Below, in pieces: positions 1 through 6,407 of a stretch of 18,846 bases of DNA. Position 1 is the stretch's first letter; each line of letters opens with the position of its first letter. The position numbers and the translations under genes were made by a program. The stretch comes from Clostridia bacterium (GTDB lineage: Bacteria; Bacillota; Clostridia; Oscillospirales; CAG-382). The stretch is from NCBI GenBank assembly GCA_017560285.1, contig JAFYOG010000107.1, forward strand, positions 1-18,846, in the 5' to 3' direction. Under the pieces are notes generated by a model that was not told where the DNA came from, made no database searches, and saw only the letters and a program-made list of their open reading frames with translations.

Positions 1-1
1 C

Positions 2-1663
2 CTTATGTCTGCCGCAAACGTAGATTTTTCTGCGTTAAAGGCAAAGGTAAAGGTTATGGAAGGCTTTGCCGCCGCAAAGAACAGCAAGGAACAGATTCTT
101 TCCATCGGCGCGTCCTATACCACCACCGCCCCCAATTATACATATTGGGAAAACAAGTACCACGCCAACGACGTTGTTCAGCACCGCTTTGCCGATGACG
201 GCATCCGTCTTACCGATGGCTTAAAGGGCTACGGCTGCGGTAGCGATTCCCGCTATTCCGCTTGGACTTCCAATGCAGATATCGTTATCGATTTGGGTGC
301 GGAGAAAGCCTTCGATATAGTTAACGTATATGCCGCCTGCGACGAATGGGGCGTTGCCGCTCCCACCGATTTTTCGGTTTCCTATTCCAACAACGGCACA
401 AGCTATACCGCTATTGCTGCCACCGCAGGCACAAAGTCAAAAACCGACGGCTACGTTAACACCGTCAGCGGCGATAACATTTGGGGCACCAAAAAGCTAA
501 GCTTTACCCTTAACACCCCCGTTACCGCAAGGTACGTAAAGGTTACCGTTCCTCGTTACGGCACCTTCCTTTGGCTGGACGAGGTAGAGGTTGCCAAGAA
601 GGCTCCTGCTCCCGTTTACGGCGCGGCAGAGCATACCAACATTATCACCGGCGTTAACGCAGGCGCAATGACAAATCAGGCGTGCAACCTTTATGTAGGA
701 CCCCAAACCTTAAACGGCTTAAACTTCGGCTGGTCTGCCTGCTTGCTTGCAAAATGGGATACCGAAAAGAACGCATACATTATAACCCAAACCAAAACCG
801 ATAACGGCACCGCTTGGAACCTAACCCTTGCCGCCGACGAAATATTCCTTGCCGCCCACGATGCAGGCTGGTATAACTTCTATACCGCAAACCAGGCACA
901 GGTTGGTCAGGTGTTGGAAATTTCCCGCTTTGACGGTGCAAACGGCGTTTCGGTTGCTTCACAATACAGCGTATACGATTACGTTGCGCCCCACACCTGC
1001 ACCCCCAAGGATGACGCTTGGTACACCAACGGCAATACCCACTGGAAGGAATGCACCTGTGGCGAGCATCTTAACGAATCTGACCACGATGACGGCGCTT
1101 GGAAGGTAACCACCCCTGCCGAGGTTGGCAAGGAGGGCGAAAAGGAATTGCGCTGTACCGTATGTAATTACCTTTTAGATACCGACACTATCCCCGCCCT
1201 TACCCCCGAGCATACCCACACCCCCGAAAATAGCTCGTGGCAATCTAACGGCAATACCCACTGGAAGGAATGCGCCTGCGGCGAGCATCTTAACGAATCT
1301 GCCCACGACGACGGCGCTTGGGAAACCGTAGCCCAGCCCCAAATTGGCGTAAATGGCAAAAAAGAGCTTAAATGCACCGTTTGCGGCTATGTTCTTGATA
1401 GCGACGATATCCCCGCATTAGAGGAGGAAACTCCCACCCCCGACCCTGATCCCGACCCTGACCCCGATTTTGTTATCGGCGACGTTAACGGCAACGGCAA
1501 GATAGATGCCCGCGATTACCTCTTACTAAAGCGCGCGTACTTCGGCACCTATACCTTAACCTGTTCCGATGCAGTAGCCGACATTAACGGCAACGGCAAG
1601 ATAGATGCAAGAGATTACTTGCTTCTAAAACGTGCATATTTTGGCACTTACGAAATAAAGTAA
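2..1663 (+). CDS. Dockerin-containing extracellular protein with discoidin-like domain (5' truncated)
   Basis: About 552 residues are visible, and the reading frame is open to the window edge. The first Met (base 5) has no signal peptide after it, so the true start is almost certainly upstream. Residues about 5-30 look like the end of a helical linker. Residues 40-198 resemble an F5/8 type C (discoidin-like) carbohydrate-binding domain, with the typical R-Y-V-K-V strand and a final E-V-E-V. Residues 205-330 form a second beta-rich domain that I cannot name. Residues 331-480 hold two repeats with H-W-K-E-C-x-C-G and C-T-V-C pairs. An acidic Pro-Asp linker (about 476-490) leads to a type I dockerin (about 492-552) with two calcium loops, D-x-N-x-N-G-x-x-D-x-x-D. 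The family role is attachment to a cohesin-bearing scaffold outside the cell. Any catalytic domain would lie in the missing 5' part. No U-tract terminator follows. Confidence 0.85.
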   Translation, partial: LMSAANVDFSALKAKVKVMEGFAAAKNSKEQILSIGASYTTTAPNYTYWENKYHANDVVQHRFADDGIRLTDGLKGYGCGSDSRYSAWTSNADIVIDLGAEKAFDIVNVYAACDEWGVAAPTDFSVSYSNNGTSYTAIAATAGTKSKTDGYVNTVSGDNIWGTKKLSFTLNTPVTARYVKVTVPRYGTFLWLDEVEVAKKAPAPVYGAAEHTNIITGVNAGAMTNQACNLYVGPQTLNGLNFGWSACLLAKWDTEKNAYIITQTKTDNGTAWNLTLAADEIFLAAHDAGWYNFYTANQAQVGQVLEISRFDGANGVSVASQYSVYDYVAPHTCTPKDDAWYTNGNTHWKECTCGEHLNESDHDDGAWKVTTPAEVGKEGEKELRCTVCNYLLDTDTIPALTPEHTHTPENSSWQSNGNTHWKECACGEHLNESAHDDGAWETVAQPQIGVNGKKELKCTVCGYVLDSDDIPALEEETPTPDPDPDPDPDFVIGDVNGNGKIDARDYLLLKRAYFGTYTLTCSDAVADINGNGKIDARDYLLLKRAYFGTYEIK

Positions 1664-1673
1664 AAAACACAAC

Positions 1674-1750
1674 GTAGGGAAGGGGCTTGTCCCCTTCCGT
1701 TACTTTATCCTATACGTAACCTTGCGGAATGGGATAAACCCATTCCCTAC
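1674..1750. repeat. Palindromic interspersed element R1, framed by GTAGGGA / TCCCTAC
   Basis: This 77-bp element begins GTAGGGA and ends TCCCTAC, which are perfect inverted repeats. Inside are two perfect hairpins: GGAAGGGG / CCCCTTCC with loop CTTGT, and GGAATGGG / CCCATTCC with loop ATAAA. It has no coding potential. It is the first of four related elements around the small gene at 1878-2186. The form resembles REP/MITE-like elements scattered between genes in gut Clostridia; that comparison is from memory and was not searched. Confidence 0.8.
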
Positions 1751-1808
1751 ATTTAAAACCCAACCGTTTCCGTTGACATAGGTCAACGAATAAAGTAAAA
1801 AACATAAC
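1751..1808. repeat. 58-bp spacer repeated at 2311-2368, with a GTTGAC/GTCAAC palindrome
   Basis: The stretch between R1 and R1b is nearly identical to the stretch at 2311-2368, starting atttaaaacccaaccgttt in both. It includes the inverted repeat GTTGAC-ATAG-GTCAAC here; one arm is altered in the second copy. So the duplicated unit is R1 plus spacer plus R1b, not only the single palindromes. Confidence 0.75.
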
Positions 1809-1853
1809 GTAGGGAAGGTGCTTGTCCCCGCCCGCGCCTTATCCTACACGTAA
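1809..1853. repeat. Palindromic element R1b, 3' truncated
   Basis: It starts GTAGGGAAGGTGCTTGTCCC and continues like the element at 2369-2443. It stops near the ACACGTAA block, so the second half with the closing inverted repeat is missing. It lies just upstream of the small gene starting at 1878, and the junction of repeat with unrelated AT-rich sequence is sharp. Confidence 0.7.
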
Positions 1854-1877
1854 ATTTTAGAAAAATCGGGTGATTTT

Positions 1878-2186
1878 ATGACGATTCAATTTGGCAACAG
1901 AACAGTTTCTTCAACAGATATTTCCGATTTCGAAACCGCATGGATGATCGAAGATGCTCTTTTGGTTCTTGAATATTTAAAAAGTAGGAATAGAATCGTT
2001 TTGGGTGGAGATATTCTAACGGAAAAATTGGAACATAATTATGATAGTTGGTATTATAATGCGGAATGTAATCAATCATTGAGATTTAATGTAGAATGTA
2101 GCATTAAAGTTGCAATTGAATATATTTCAAACTATATACAAGCAAACGGAACCGACTTTTATGTGATATTTGTTGTAGATAACTAA
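1878..2186 (+). CDS. Small cytosolic protein resembling Imm40-type immunity proteins
   Basis: 102 residues with no signal peptide or membrane segment. The pattern is an amphipathic helix (E-D-A-L-L-V-L-E-Y-L, about residues 26-35), then V-L-G-G-D-I-L, then Y-D-S-W-Y-Y-N. A second helix ends S-N-Y, followed by a C-terminal strand F-Y-V-I-F-V-V. This order (helix, L-G-G-D, Y-D-x-W-Y, helix, Y-V-x-V strand) matches what I remember of the Imm40 family of polymorphic-toxin immunity proteins; no search was made. The codons are clearly more AT-rich than those of both neighbours. The ribosome binding site is weak (GGGTGA about 5 bases before ATG). No toxin gene is adjacent, so it would be an orphan immunity gene. 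Copies of one compound repeat flank it, which suggests acquisition or shuffling. An unrelated small conserved protein remains possible. Confidence 0.65.
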   Translation: MTIQFGNRTVSSTDISDFETAWMIEDALLVLEYLKSRNRIVLGGDILTEKLEHNYDSWYYNAECNQSLRFNVECSIKVAIEYISNYIQANGTDFYVIFVVDN

Positions 2187-2201
2187 TTTCCAAAAACATA
2201 T

Positions 2202-2310
2202 AAGGGGCTTGTCCCCTTCCGTTACTTTATATTAGAATAACCTTGCGGAATGGGATATGGGGGACCCCGAAAATGCTTGCATTTTTGGGGAATAAAAACC
2301 CATTCCCTAC
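2202..2310. repeat. Palindromic element R2, second copy of R1 with an internal hairpin insertion
   Basis: It matches R1 from AAGGGGCTTGTCCCCTTCC through to CATTCCCTAC, but its left terminal GTAGGGA is degraded. Relative to R1 it carries about 40 extra bases inside the second hairpin loop (about 2256-2296). These contain their own 12-bp stem: 2265-2276 with 2279-2290, one G-T wobble. So this is a palindromic element nested inside another. Confidence 0.75.
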
Positions 2311-2368
2311 ATTTAAAACCCAACCGTTTTCGCTGACATAGGTCAACTAATAAAGAAAAAAACACAAC
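2311..2368. repeat. Second copy of the 58-bp inter-element spacer
   Basis: Nearly identical to 1751-1808, with only a few scattered substitutions. With R2 and R2b it makes up the second copy of the compound repeat. The 313 bp between the immunity-like gene and the amidase gene (2187-2499) hold this compound repeat and the amidase terminator. I see no gene in them. Confidence 0.75.
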
Positions 2369-2443
2369 GTAGGGGCGGTGCTTGTCCCCGCCCGCGCCTT
2401 GCTGTACACTTAACCTTGCGGGCGCGCTAAAGGGCGCCCCTAC
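2369..2443. repeat. Palindromic element R2b, complete, framed by GTAGGGGCG / CGCCCCTAC
   Basis: 75 bp with perfect 9-bp terminal inverted repeats. Inside are the stretches GTCCCCGCCCGCGCC and GCGGGCGCGC, which can pair. It is the intact form of the truncated R1b at 1809-1853. Confidence 0.8.
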
Positions 2444-2460
2444 ATTAAAAAACAAAAACC

Positions 2461-2493
2461 AAAGAAGGTTTTGCATTCCGCAAAACCTTCTTT
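2461..2493 (-). terminator. Rho-independent terminator of the phage-derived lysis cassette
   Basis: A perfect 14-bp stem (2461-2474 with 2480-2493) with a 5-base loop. Read on the minus strand it is followed by GGTTTTTGTTTTTT. It sits 6 bases past the amidase stop codon. The plus-strand tail is mixed T and C, so it is probably weaker in that direction. Confidence 0.85.
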
Positions 2494-2499
2494 CCTTTT

Positions 2500-3279
2500 C
2501 TATTCTCTTTTCTCTCTTATCTCTTCACTACCCAAAACCGCCCGTTTTATTAGCAAATAATCCCGAGCAGTAACCTTGCCGTCGCCGTTTATATCGCAAC
2601 GGCGCAATTCGTCCTCGGTGGGGGTATAGGTGCCGAAATATATTCGCTTTGCCAGAATATAATCCCTTGGGTCAAGCTTGCCGTTACCGTTAACGTCCCC
2701 CTTTATAAAGGGCTTTTCCAAGCCGTATTTTTGGGCTATAATATCTGCCTCCAGCATTGCAAGCATAGCCAAATTTTGTTGGTTTAACAGCCAATTCGTT
2801 GCATATTCGTTGGTGTGGAAGGAATGCTCTATAAGAAAATACATAGGACAGTGTGCATCCATAGCGCCCCGCAAAACACCGTAATATTCGCCCTTTACGC
2901 CCTGCTTGGTTTTTGTTTGCCCGTAGGAAACACCCATTAAATCGGCAATCCCTTGGGCAAGGGTTTTGCCAAACTCTTGGGAACCGTTTCGGTTATCTAT
3001 GGGGCAATAAATATCCACCCTATCGGTTTTTGGGCTTGAAGAAGCGTTGCTGTGCAAGGAAATAAACAAATCGTAGCCCTCTGCCATTCTTCCGCGGTTA
3101 TAAACCGTGGGGTTTTGGTTTATATCGCTGCGGGTGGTATCTACAATAGCGCCGTAGGATAAAAGCTCGGCTTGCAATAACCCCTGCAAACGCCACATAA
3201 CCTCGCTTTCGTAATATTGCGGGTTAACGGGGCTTTGGTTATATTTGCCGTAATGGCCTGCATCTAAAAGAATTTTCAT
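2500..3279 (-). CDS. N-acetylmuramoyl-L-alanine amidase (Amidase_3) fused to a type I dockerin
   Basis: 259 residues. Residues 1-187 form a zinc amidase of the Amidase_3 family, which cuts the bond between N-acetylmuramic acid and L-alanine in peptidoglycan. Visible motifs are D-A-G-H (H9), E24 or E26, S-L-H-S-N (H76) and I-E-H-S-F-H-T-N (catalytic E151). No signal peptide precedes the domain, as in phage endolysins that leave the cell through a holin. Residues 194-250 form a dockerin with two calcium loops (D195-D206, D229-D240). The start codon shares one base with the holin-like gene's stop (TAATG), so translation is coupled. A dockerin on an endolysin-type enzyme is unusual: cell-wall-binding modules such as SH3, LysM or PG-binding domains are the usual partners. 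Amidase assignment is very sure; the biological role is open. Confidence 0.93.
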   Translation of the reverse strand: MKILLDAGHYGKYNQSPVNPQYYESEVMWRLQGLLQAELLSYGAIVDTTRSDINQNPTVYNRGRMAEGYDLFISLHSNASSSPKTDRVDIYCPIDNRNGSQEFGKTLAQGIADLMGVSYGQTKTKQGVKGEYYGVLRGAMDAHCPMYFLIEHSFHTNEYATNWLLNQQNLAMLAMLEADIIAQKYGLEKPFIKGDVNGNGKLDPRDYILAKRIYFGTYTPTEDELRRCDINGDGKVTARDYLLIKRAVLGSEEIREKRE

Positions 3280-3461
3280 TATTTAACGCCCTTTTCGTGT
3301 TGAGTTCCGAAATAAAAAGCAATAACCGACACAACAATGTGCATAACGTCGTCAGAGGGGATATTGCCCCGTAAGGCAAGAATGGCAAAAACCGAAATTA
3401 CCGTAAGCGTAACCAGCGTTTTTACCTTAATAAGGTTTGCAAGATTTTTTAAAAACTCCAT
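3279..3461 (-). CDS. Small holin-like phage membrane protein
   Basis: 60 residues with two predicted membrane segments, about 14-30 and 39-52. They are joined by a short polar turn (R-G-N-I-P-S-D-D), and a charged tail H-E-K-G-V-K follows. The ending A-F-Y-F-G-T-Q-x-E-K is familiar from small putative holins in clostridial phage lysis modules. It has a very strong ribosome binding site (AAGGAGG, 5-6 bases before ATG). Its stop overlaps the amidase start by one base. The expected role is making membrane lesions that let the leaderless amidase reach the wall. Family assignment rests on size, topology and position, not on a catalytic motif. Confidence 0.7.
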   Translation of the reverse strand: MEFLKNLANLIKVKTLVTLTVISVFAILALRGNIPSDDVMHIVVSVIAFYFGTQHEKGVK

Positions 3462-3472
3462 TTTTCCTCCTT

Positions 3473-3775
3473 CTATCGGTTGTGCGCCGATTTGTTAAGA
3501 TGCTTTTGTAATATATTATATGCTTTTGTAACGTCGCCGTTACAGCCCTGCTGGCGCAAGCCGTCAAGGGCGGCAAGCATAGCGTAGCTTAAAACGCAAA
3601 GCTCCTCTTTTAGCTCTTGTATATCCTGTGCCTCGGTTCGGCGCAGGGATTCAAGGTCGGCATCCTGCTGTTTTTGGCGCAAAAACCATTTTATCGCAAC
3701 AACCAAAATTCCAAAAAGACCGGTTACCGCCGAAATCGCGGCGCAAAGCTTTATAATAAATTCCAATTCCTGCAT
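3473..3775 (-). CDS. Phage lysis-module membrane protein with coiled coil
   Basis: 100 residues. One N-terminal membrane helix (about 7-31) is followed by a charged, probably coiled-coil stretch (about 32-60). A conserved-looking C-terminus reads A-L-D-G-L-R-Q-Q-G-C-N-G-D-V and ends H-L-N-K-S-A-H. Proteins with this ending are common between tail and holin genes in clostridial prophages, and automatic pipelines often misname them as transporter components. The topology is like XhlA-type accessory proteins, but I do not claim that family. Its start overlaps the stop of the BppU-like gene by one base (TAATG), and the holin-like gene follows after 11 bases, so all four genes look like one transcript. 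Confidence 0.65.
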   Translation of the reverse strand: MQELEFIIKLCAAISAVTGLFGILVVAIKWFLRQKQQDADLESLRRTEAQDIQELKEELCVLSYAMLAALDGLRQQGCNGDVTKAYNILQKHLNKSAHNR

Positions 3776-4659
3776 TATTTTACACCTACCGCATATAGCG
3801 CTATGGGCATACAGGCGGTGCCGTTGCTACCGTCTGCGGAAATTGTAATTATGCAATCCTCCCCCGATACGGTGCATTGTACCGTACGGCTTGCGGCTTG
3901 GTTATTAACGGCGGTGCCGTTAATAACGGTGGTTTTGTTTAAATATACAAGGGTGGTTTTCAGCTGGGGCTTGCTTAAACCCTCGTTATAAGCAAGGATA
4001 TAAAACATATCGTTCTTTCCGTTGGGAACGGAAATTTCACCCGATGCATAGGGCGCGGCGGTAACCGTGTTTTCCCAAAAACACTTTATGGTGGCACAGC
4101 CCGCAATATCCTGTGGCTTTAGCCCAAGCTGTGCGGCGCTTTCTGCCATTTCGGCAGCGGTGGCAGCGGCGGTTGCACCCTTTATGGCGTTTGCCGCGGC
4201 GGTGTTTGCGTTGTAAACCGCTTCTTCCACGGTGGCAAAGGCGGTTTGGGCATAGCTTGCGTTGTTGTCTACGGCAGAGGCAAGGTTGTTAATATAAAAG
4301 ACCTGTGTGGAGCAAATATAGGTCTTGTCTGCCAGCGCACTGCAAACGATATCGCAAACTATGGTGCCGCTTACCGCAAGAATATTTTTGGTAAGAATAA
4401 AGGTGTATAAGCCCTTTTCGGTATCTGCTTCGGCAGGAAGCAGGTCGAAGGCGGTGCCGTCGGGCTTGGTACCCCTAAGCTTAATATCCCAAATGTTGGG
4501 TTTTACAAAAACCGCGCCGGATTTTGTAAGCTTAACCGTAATACTGCGCCAAAGAGCATCGGCTTGCTTTGTAAAAAGCGTTGCGGCGGGAGTATCGGCG
4601 GTTGGATTAAAGTCTAAGCTGACGTTAAGCGTGCTTGCGGGAGTATAATTCGTGTTCAT
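3775..4659 (-). CDS. BppU-like phage baseplate upper protein
   Basis: 294 residues. The N-terminal part (about 1-130) has the layout of the BppU N-terminal domain: V-S-L-D-F-N-P-T, then a strand-rich region with F-T-K-Q-A-D-A-L-W and the G-L-Y-T-F-I-L-T strand. An Ala-rich helical stretch follows (about 133-180), probably trimeric as in tail fibres. Residues 185-294 form a beta-rich C-terminal domain that I cannot name. In phages this protein links the baseplate to receptor-binding parts. Here it is the first gene of a four-gene run. The ribosome binding site is AGGAG, 8 bases before ATG. No capsid, portal, terminase, tail-tube, integrase or repressor genes are nearby, so this is a remnant or a co-opted fragment. 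Confidence 0.75.
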   Translation of the reverse strand: MNTNYTPASTLNVSLDFNPTADTPAATLFTKQADALWRSITVKLTKSGAVFVKPNIWDIKLRGTKPDGTAFDLLPAEADTEKGLYTFILTKNILAVSGTIVCDIVCSALADKTYICSTQVFYINNLASAVDNNASYAQTAFATVEEAVYNANTAAANAIKGATAAATAAEMAESAAQLGLKPQDIAGCATIKCFWENTVTAAPYASGEISVPNGKNDMFYILAYNEGLSKPQLKTTLVYLNKTTVINGTAVNNQAASRTVQCTVSGEDCIITISADGSNGTACMPIALYAVGVK

Positions 4660-4671
4660 AAAATCACTCCT

Positions 4672-4699
4672 AAAAATTTATATAACGGGGTGGCGCAAA
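4672..4699 (-). promoter_or_regulatory. Possible sigma-A promoter of the BppU-holin-amidase cassette
   Basis: On the minus strand TTGTTT, 16 bases, TATAAA lies between the terminator-like hairpin at 4708-4740 and the ribosome binding site of the BppU-like gene. The -35 overlaps the U-tract of the hairpin. The match is weaker than for the other promoters in this window. It is included because the upstream terminators imply that the cassette needs its own start. Confidence 0.35.
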
Positions 4700-4707
4700 A
4701 ACAAAAA

Positions 4708-4740
4708 AGCCGCAGGAAAGCTTTTTGCTTCGCCGTGGCT
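4708..4740 (-). terminator. Terminator-like hairpin just upstream of the BppU-like gene
   Basis: A 14-position stem with two mismatches and an AAAAA loop. Read on the minus strand it is followed by TTTTTTGTTTTTG. It is the second hairpin after the small membrane protein gene and lies about 48 bases before the BppU start, so it insulates the cassette or could attenuate it. Confidence 0.55.
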
Positions 4741-4812
4741 ATTTTAACATTTGATTTTTTAATTTTCATCCCGATAATTTCCCGCCCCATTCCCGCAAAA
4801 ATCCCAAAAAAC

Positions 4813-4840
4813 AACCGCCCCTGCTTTTGCAAGGACGGTT
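4813..4840 (-). terminator. Terminator of the small membrane protein gene
   Basis: A 12-bp stem (4813-4824 with 4829-4840) with two G-T wobbles and an AAAA loop on the minus strand. It is followed by TTGTTTTTT. It starts 5 bases past the stop codon of the gene at 4846-5091. Confidence 0.85.
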
Positions 4841-4845
4841 AAAAG

Positions 4846-5091
4846 CTATTTATATTTAATTTTCTTCGCCGCAATAATCCCCGCAGTTAACACCAACACA
4901 ACTGCGGCAATATCTACCAAGGTATAAACCCAGTTAAGGCTGTTATCCTTTATATTAAGATTATAATCGGGGGTGGCGGTATCTGCGGTGGCGTTATCTT
5001 GGGTTGCGCTGTCGGGGGTGGCGGCAAAAACCGCCGTTGCCGTAAGGGAAATAAGCAAAACCGCAAGGGTAAAAAATACAATAATTCTCAT
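4846..5091 (-). CDS. Small secreted/anchored membrane protein with Ala-Thr-x-Asp repeats
   Basis: 81 residues from the chosen start. An N-terminal signal-like hydrophobic segment ends V-F-A-A near residue 23. A short region of A-T-P-D, A-T-Q-D, A-T-A-D, A-T-P-D repeats follows (about 24-41). One membrane helix (about 54-75) and a basic tail A-K-K-I-K-Y-K come last. The predicted product has its N-terminal part outside and its C-terminus inside. A Met 11 codons upstream also opens the frame. It is rejected as the start because its ATG (5122-5124) overlaps the -10 box of a perfect promoter, while the chosen ATG has AGGAA 10 bases upstream. I do not recognise a family, and the function is unknown. 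It has its own promoter and terminator. Confidence 0.6.
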   Translation of the reverse strand: MRIIVFFTLAVLLISLTATAVFAATPDSATQDNATADTATPDYNLNIKDNSLNWVYTLVDIAAVVLVLTAGIIAAKKIKYK

Positions 5092-5122
5092 ATCAAAAAC
5101 GTTCCTGAAATATATTAATAAC

Positions 5123-5151
5123 ATTATATCCCCAACGGGGGCTTATGTCAA
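5123..5151 (-). promoter_or_regulatory. Consensus sigma-A promoter for the small membrane protein gene
   Basis: TTGACA (5146-5151 on the minus strand), 17 bases, TATAAT (5123-5128): a perfect match to consensus. The spacer contains CCCC-N4-GGGG, a short inverted repeat. It fixes the gene start at 5091 rather than 5124. Confidence 0.85.
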
Positions 5152-5194
5152 TTAAAATTATATTAATAAATAGGAATAATGATTAATAAAACTA

Positions 5195-5223
5195 TTGCAT
5201 TTTTAGAATTGCTTTGTTATAAT
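5195..5223 (+). promoter_or_regulatory. Sigma-A promoter of nagA and the ROK gene
   Basis: TTGCAT (5195-5200), 17 bases, TATAAT (5218-5223). Transcription would begin near 5230, giving a leader of about 35 bases with AGGAG before the nagA start. No riboswitch would fit in that leader. Confidence 0.8.
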
Positions 5224-5264
5224 CAAATTGATGAAATATCACAATCAAAGCAGGAGAATTTAGA

Positions 5265-6407
5265 ATGAAAGCTATCATCAACGGTAAAATCATTTTGAAG
5301 GATCGCATTGTGGAAAACAGCGCTCTGCTTTTTTCTGATGTGATCGAGGGAATTGTTCCTAACGACAAAATCCCTGCCGATGCAGAGGTTATCGATGCCA
5401 AGGGCGGCTACGTTGCTCCCGGTCTTATCGATCTTCACATCCACGGCTATTTGGGCAAGGACGTTTGCGACGGCGAGGAAGAAAGCATCCGTACCATTTC
5501 CAAGGGCTTGCTTGCTAACGGTGTAACCGGTTACCTTCCCACCACCATGACGGTAGATATGAAGGTTATTAAAAAGGCCTTAGAGGTTTGCCGCGCACTT
5601 AAGGAAGAAAGCAAAACCTGGGAAGGCAGTGCTATTTTAGGCTGCCATGCGGAAGGTCCTTTTATAAGCGAATCTAAAAAAGGCGCTCAGGACCCTAAAT
5701 ACATACTTAAGCCCGATGCGAAGTTTGTTAAGGAATATTCCGATATTATCCGCATTATCACCCTTGCTCCCGAAACCGACACTGCCGATTTCGAAGCAAT
5801 TAAAGAAATTCGCCGCGATACCGACGTTATTATGTCTATCGGTCATACCAGCGCCGATTACGACACCGCTATGAAGAGCACCGAAATAGGTATGCGCCAC
5901 GTAACCCACCTCTTCAACGCTATGACTCCTCTTGCTCATCGCGCTCCCGGTGTTGTTACCGCCGCTTTGAATACCGACGTAAGCTGCGAACTTATCGTTG
6001 ATACTTTCCACGTAAATCCCGCTTTTTACGATATGCTTTGGAAGATTAAGGGCAGAAAGCTCTGCTTTATTACCGACTGTCTTCCCGCAGGCGGCCTTCC
6101 CGAGGGCGAATATACCCTTGGCGGCGCAAAGATTATTTACCGCGGTATCGTTTGCCGCTTAGAGGACGGCACCGTTGCAGGTAGCGTTCTTCACCTTAAC
6201 AAGGGTGTTTGGAACGTATACAGCAATTCTTCCATTCCTTTGTGGGAATGCGTAAACGGCGCTTCTCTTAACCCTGCAACCACCTTGGGTATAGATAAAA
6301 CCAAGGGCTCTATCGAGGTAGGCAAGGATGCAGACATTATCATTACCGACAATGAATTTAACGTAGAAAAAACTATAATCGGAGGAAATATTAAGTATGA
6401 ATCTTAA
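5265..6407 (+). CDS. nagA: N-acetylglucosamine-6-phosphate deacetylase
   Basis: 380 residues, the usual length for the family. It converts N-acetylglucosamine 6-phosphate to glucosamine 6-phosphate and acetate in the cytosol, feeding amino sugars from chitin, mucin or recycled peptidoglycan into glycolysis or wall synthesis. Visible amidohydrolase motifs are H58-I-H60-G, H-A-E129-G-P-F (metal-binding Glu), S-I-G-H193-T, H-V-T-H214-L-F-N-A-M and I-T-D270 (catalytic Asp). AGGAG lies about 8 bases before ATG. The stop overlaps the start of the ROK gene by 11 bases, so the two are translated together. The deaminase nagB was not found in this window. Assignment is firm. Confidence 0.95.
   Translation: MKAIINGKIILKDRIVENSALLFSDVIEGIVPNDKIPADAEVIDAKGGYVAPGLIDLHIHGYLGKDVCDGEEESIRTISKGLLANGVTGYLPTTMTVDMKVIKKALEVCRALKEESKTWEGSAILGCHAEGPFISESKKGAQDPKYILKPDAKFVKEYSDIIRIITLAPETDTADFEAIKEIRRDTDVIMSIGHTSADYDTAMKSTEIGMRHVTHLFNAMTPLAHRAPGVVTAALNTDVSCELIVDTFHVNPAFYDMLWKIKGRKLCFITDCLPAGGLPEGEYTLGGAKIIYRGIVCRLEDGTVAGSVLHLNKGVWNVYSNSSIPLWECVNGASLNPATTLGIDKTKGSIEVGKDADIIITDNEFNVEKTIIGGNIKYES

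Noticed and set aside
2..1877. Toxin partner for the immunity-like gene
   Set aside because: The upstream protein ends in a dockerin, not a toxin domain, and lies across a repeat block; no other candidate is adjacent.
1674..2443. CRISPR array
   Set aside because: The repeats are few, unequal, palindromic elements of 75-110 bp with conserved spacers, and there are no cas genes.
2500..4659. Complete prophage
   Set aside because: No integrase, repressor, terminase, portal, capsid or tail-tube gene and no att-like repeats framing it; only the end of a late operon is present.
5089..5124. Upstream Met at 5122-5124 as start of the small membrane protein
   Set aside because: Its ATG overlaps the -10 box of a perfect promoter, so it would not be in the transcript; the Met at 5089-5091 has a ribosome binding site.
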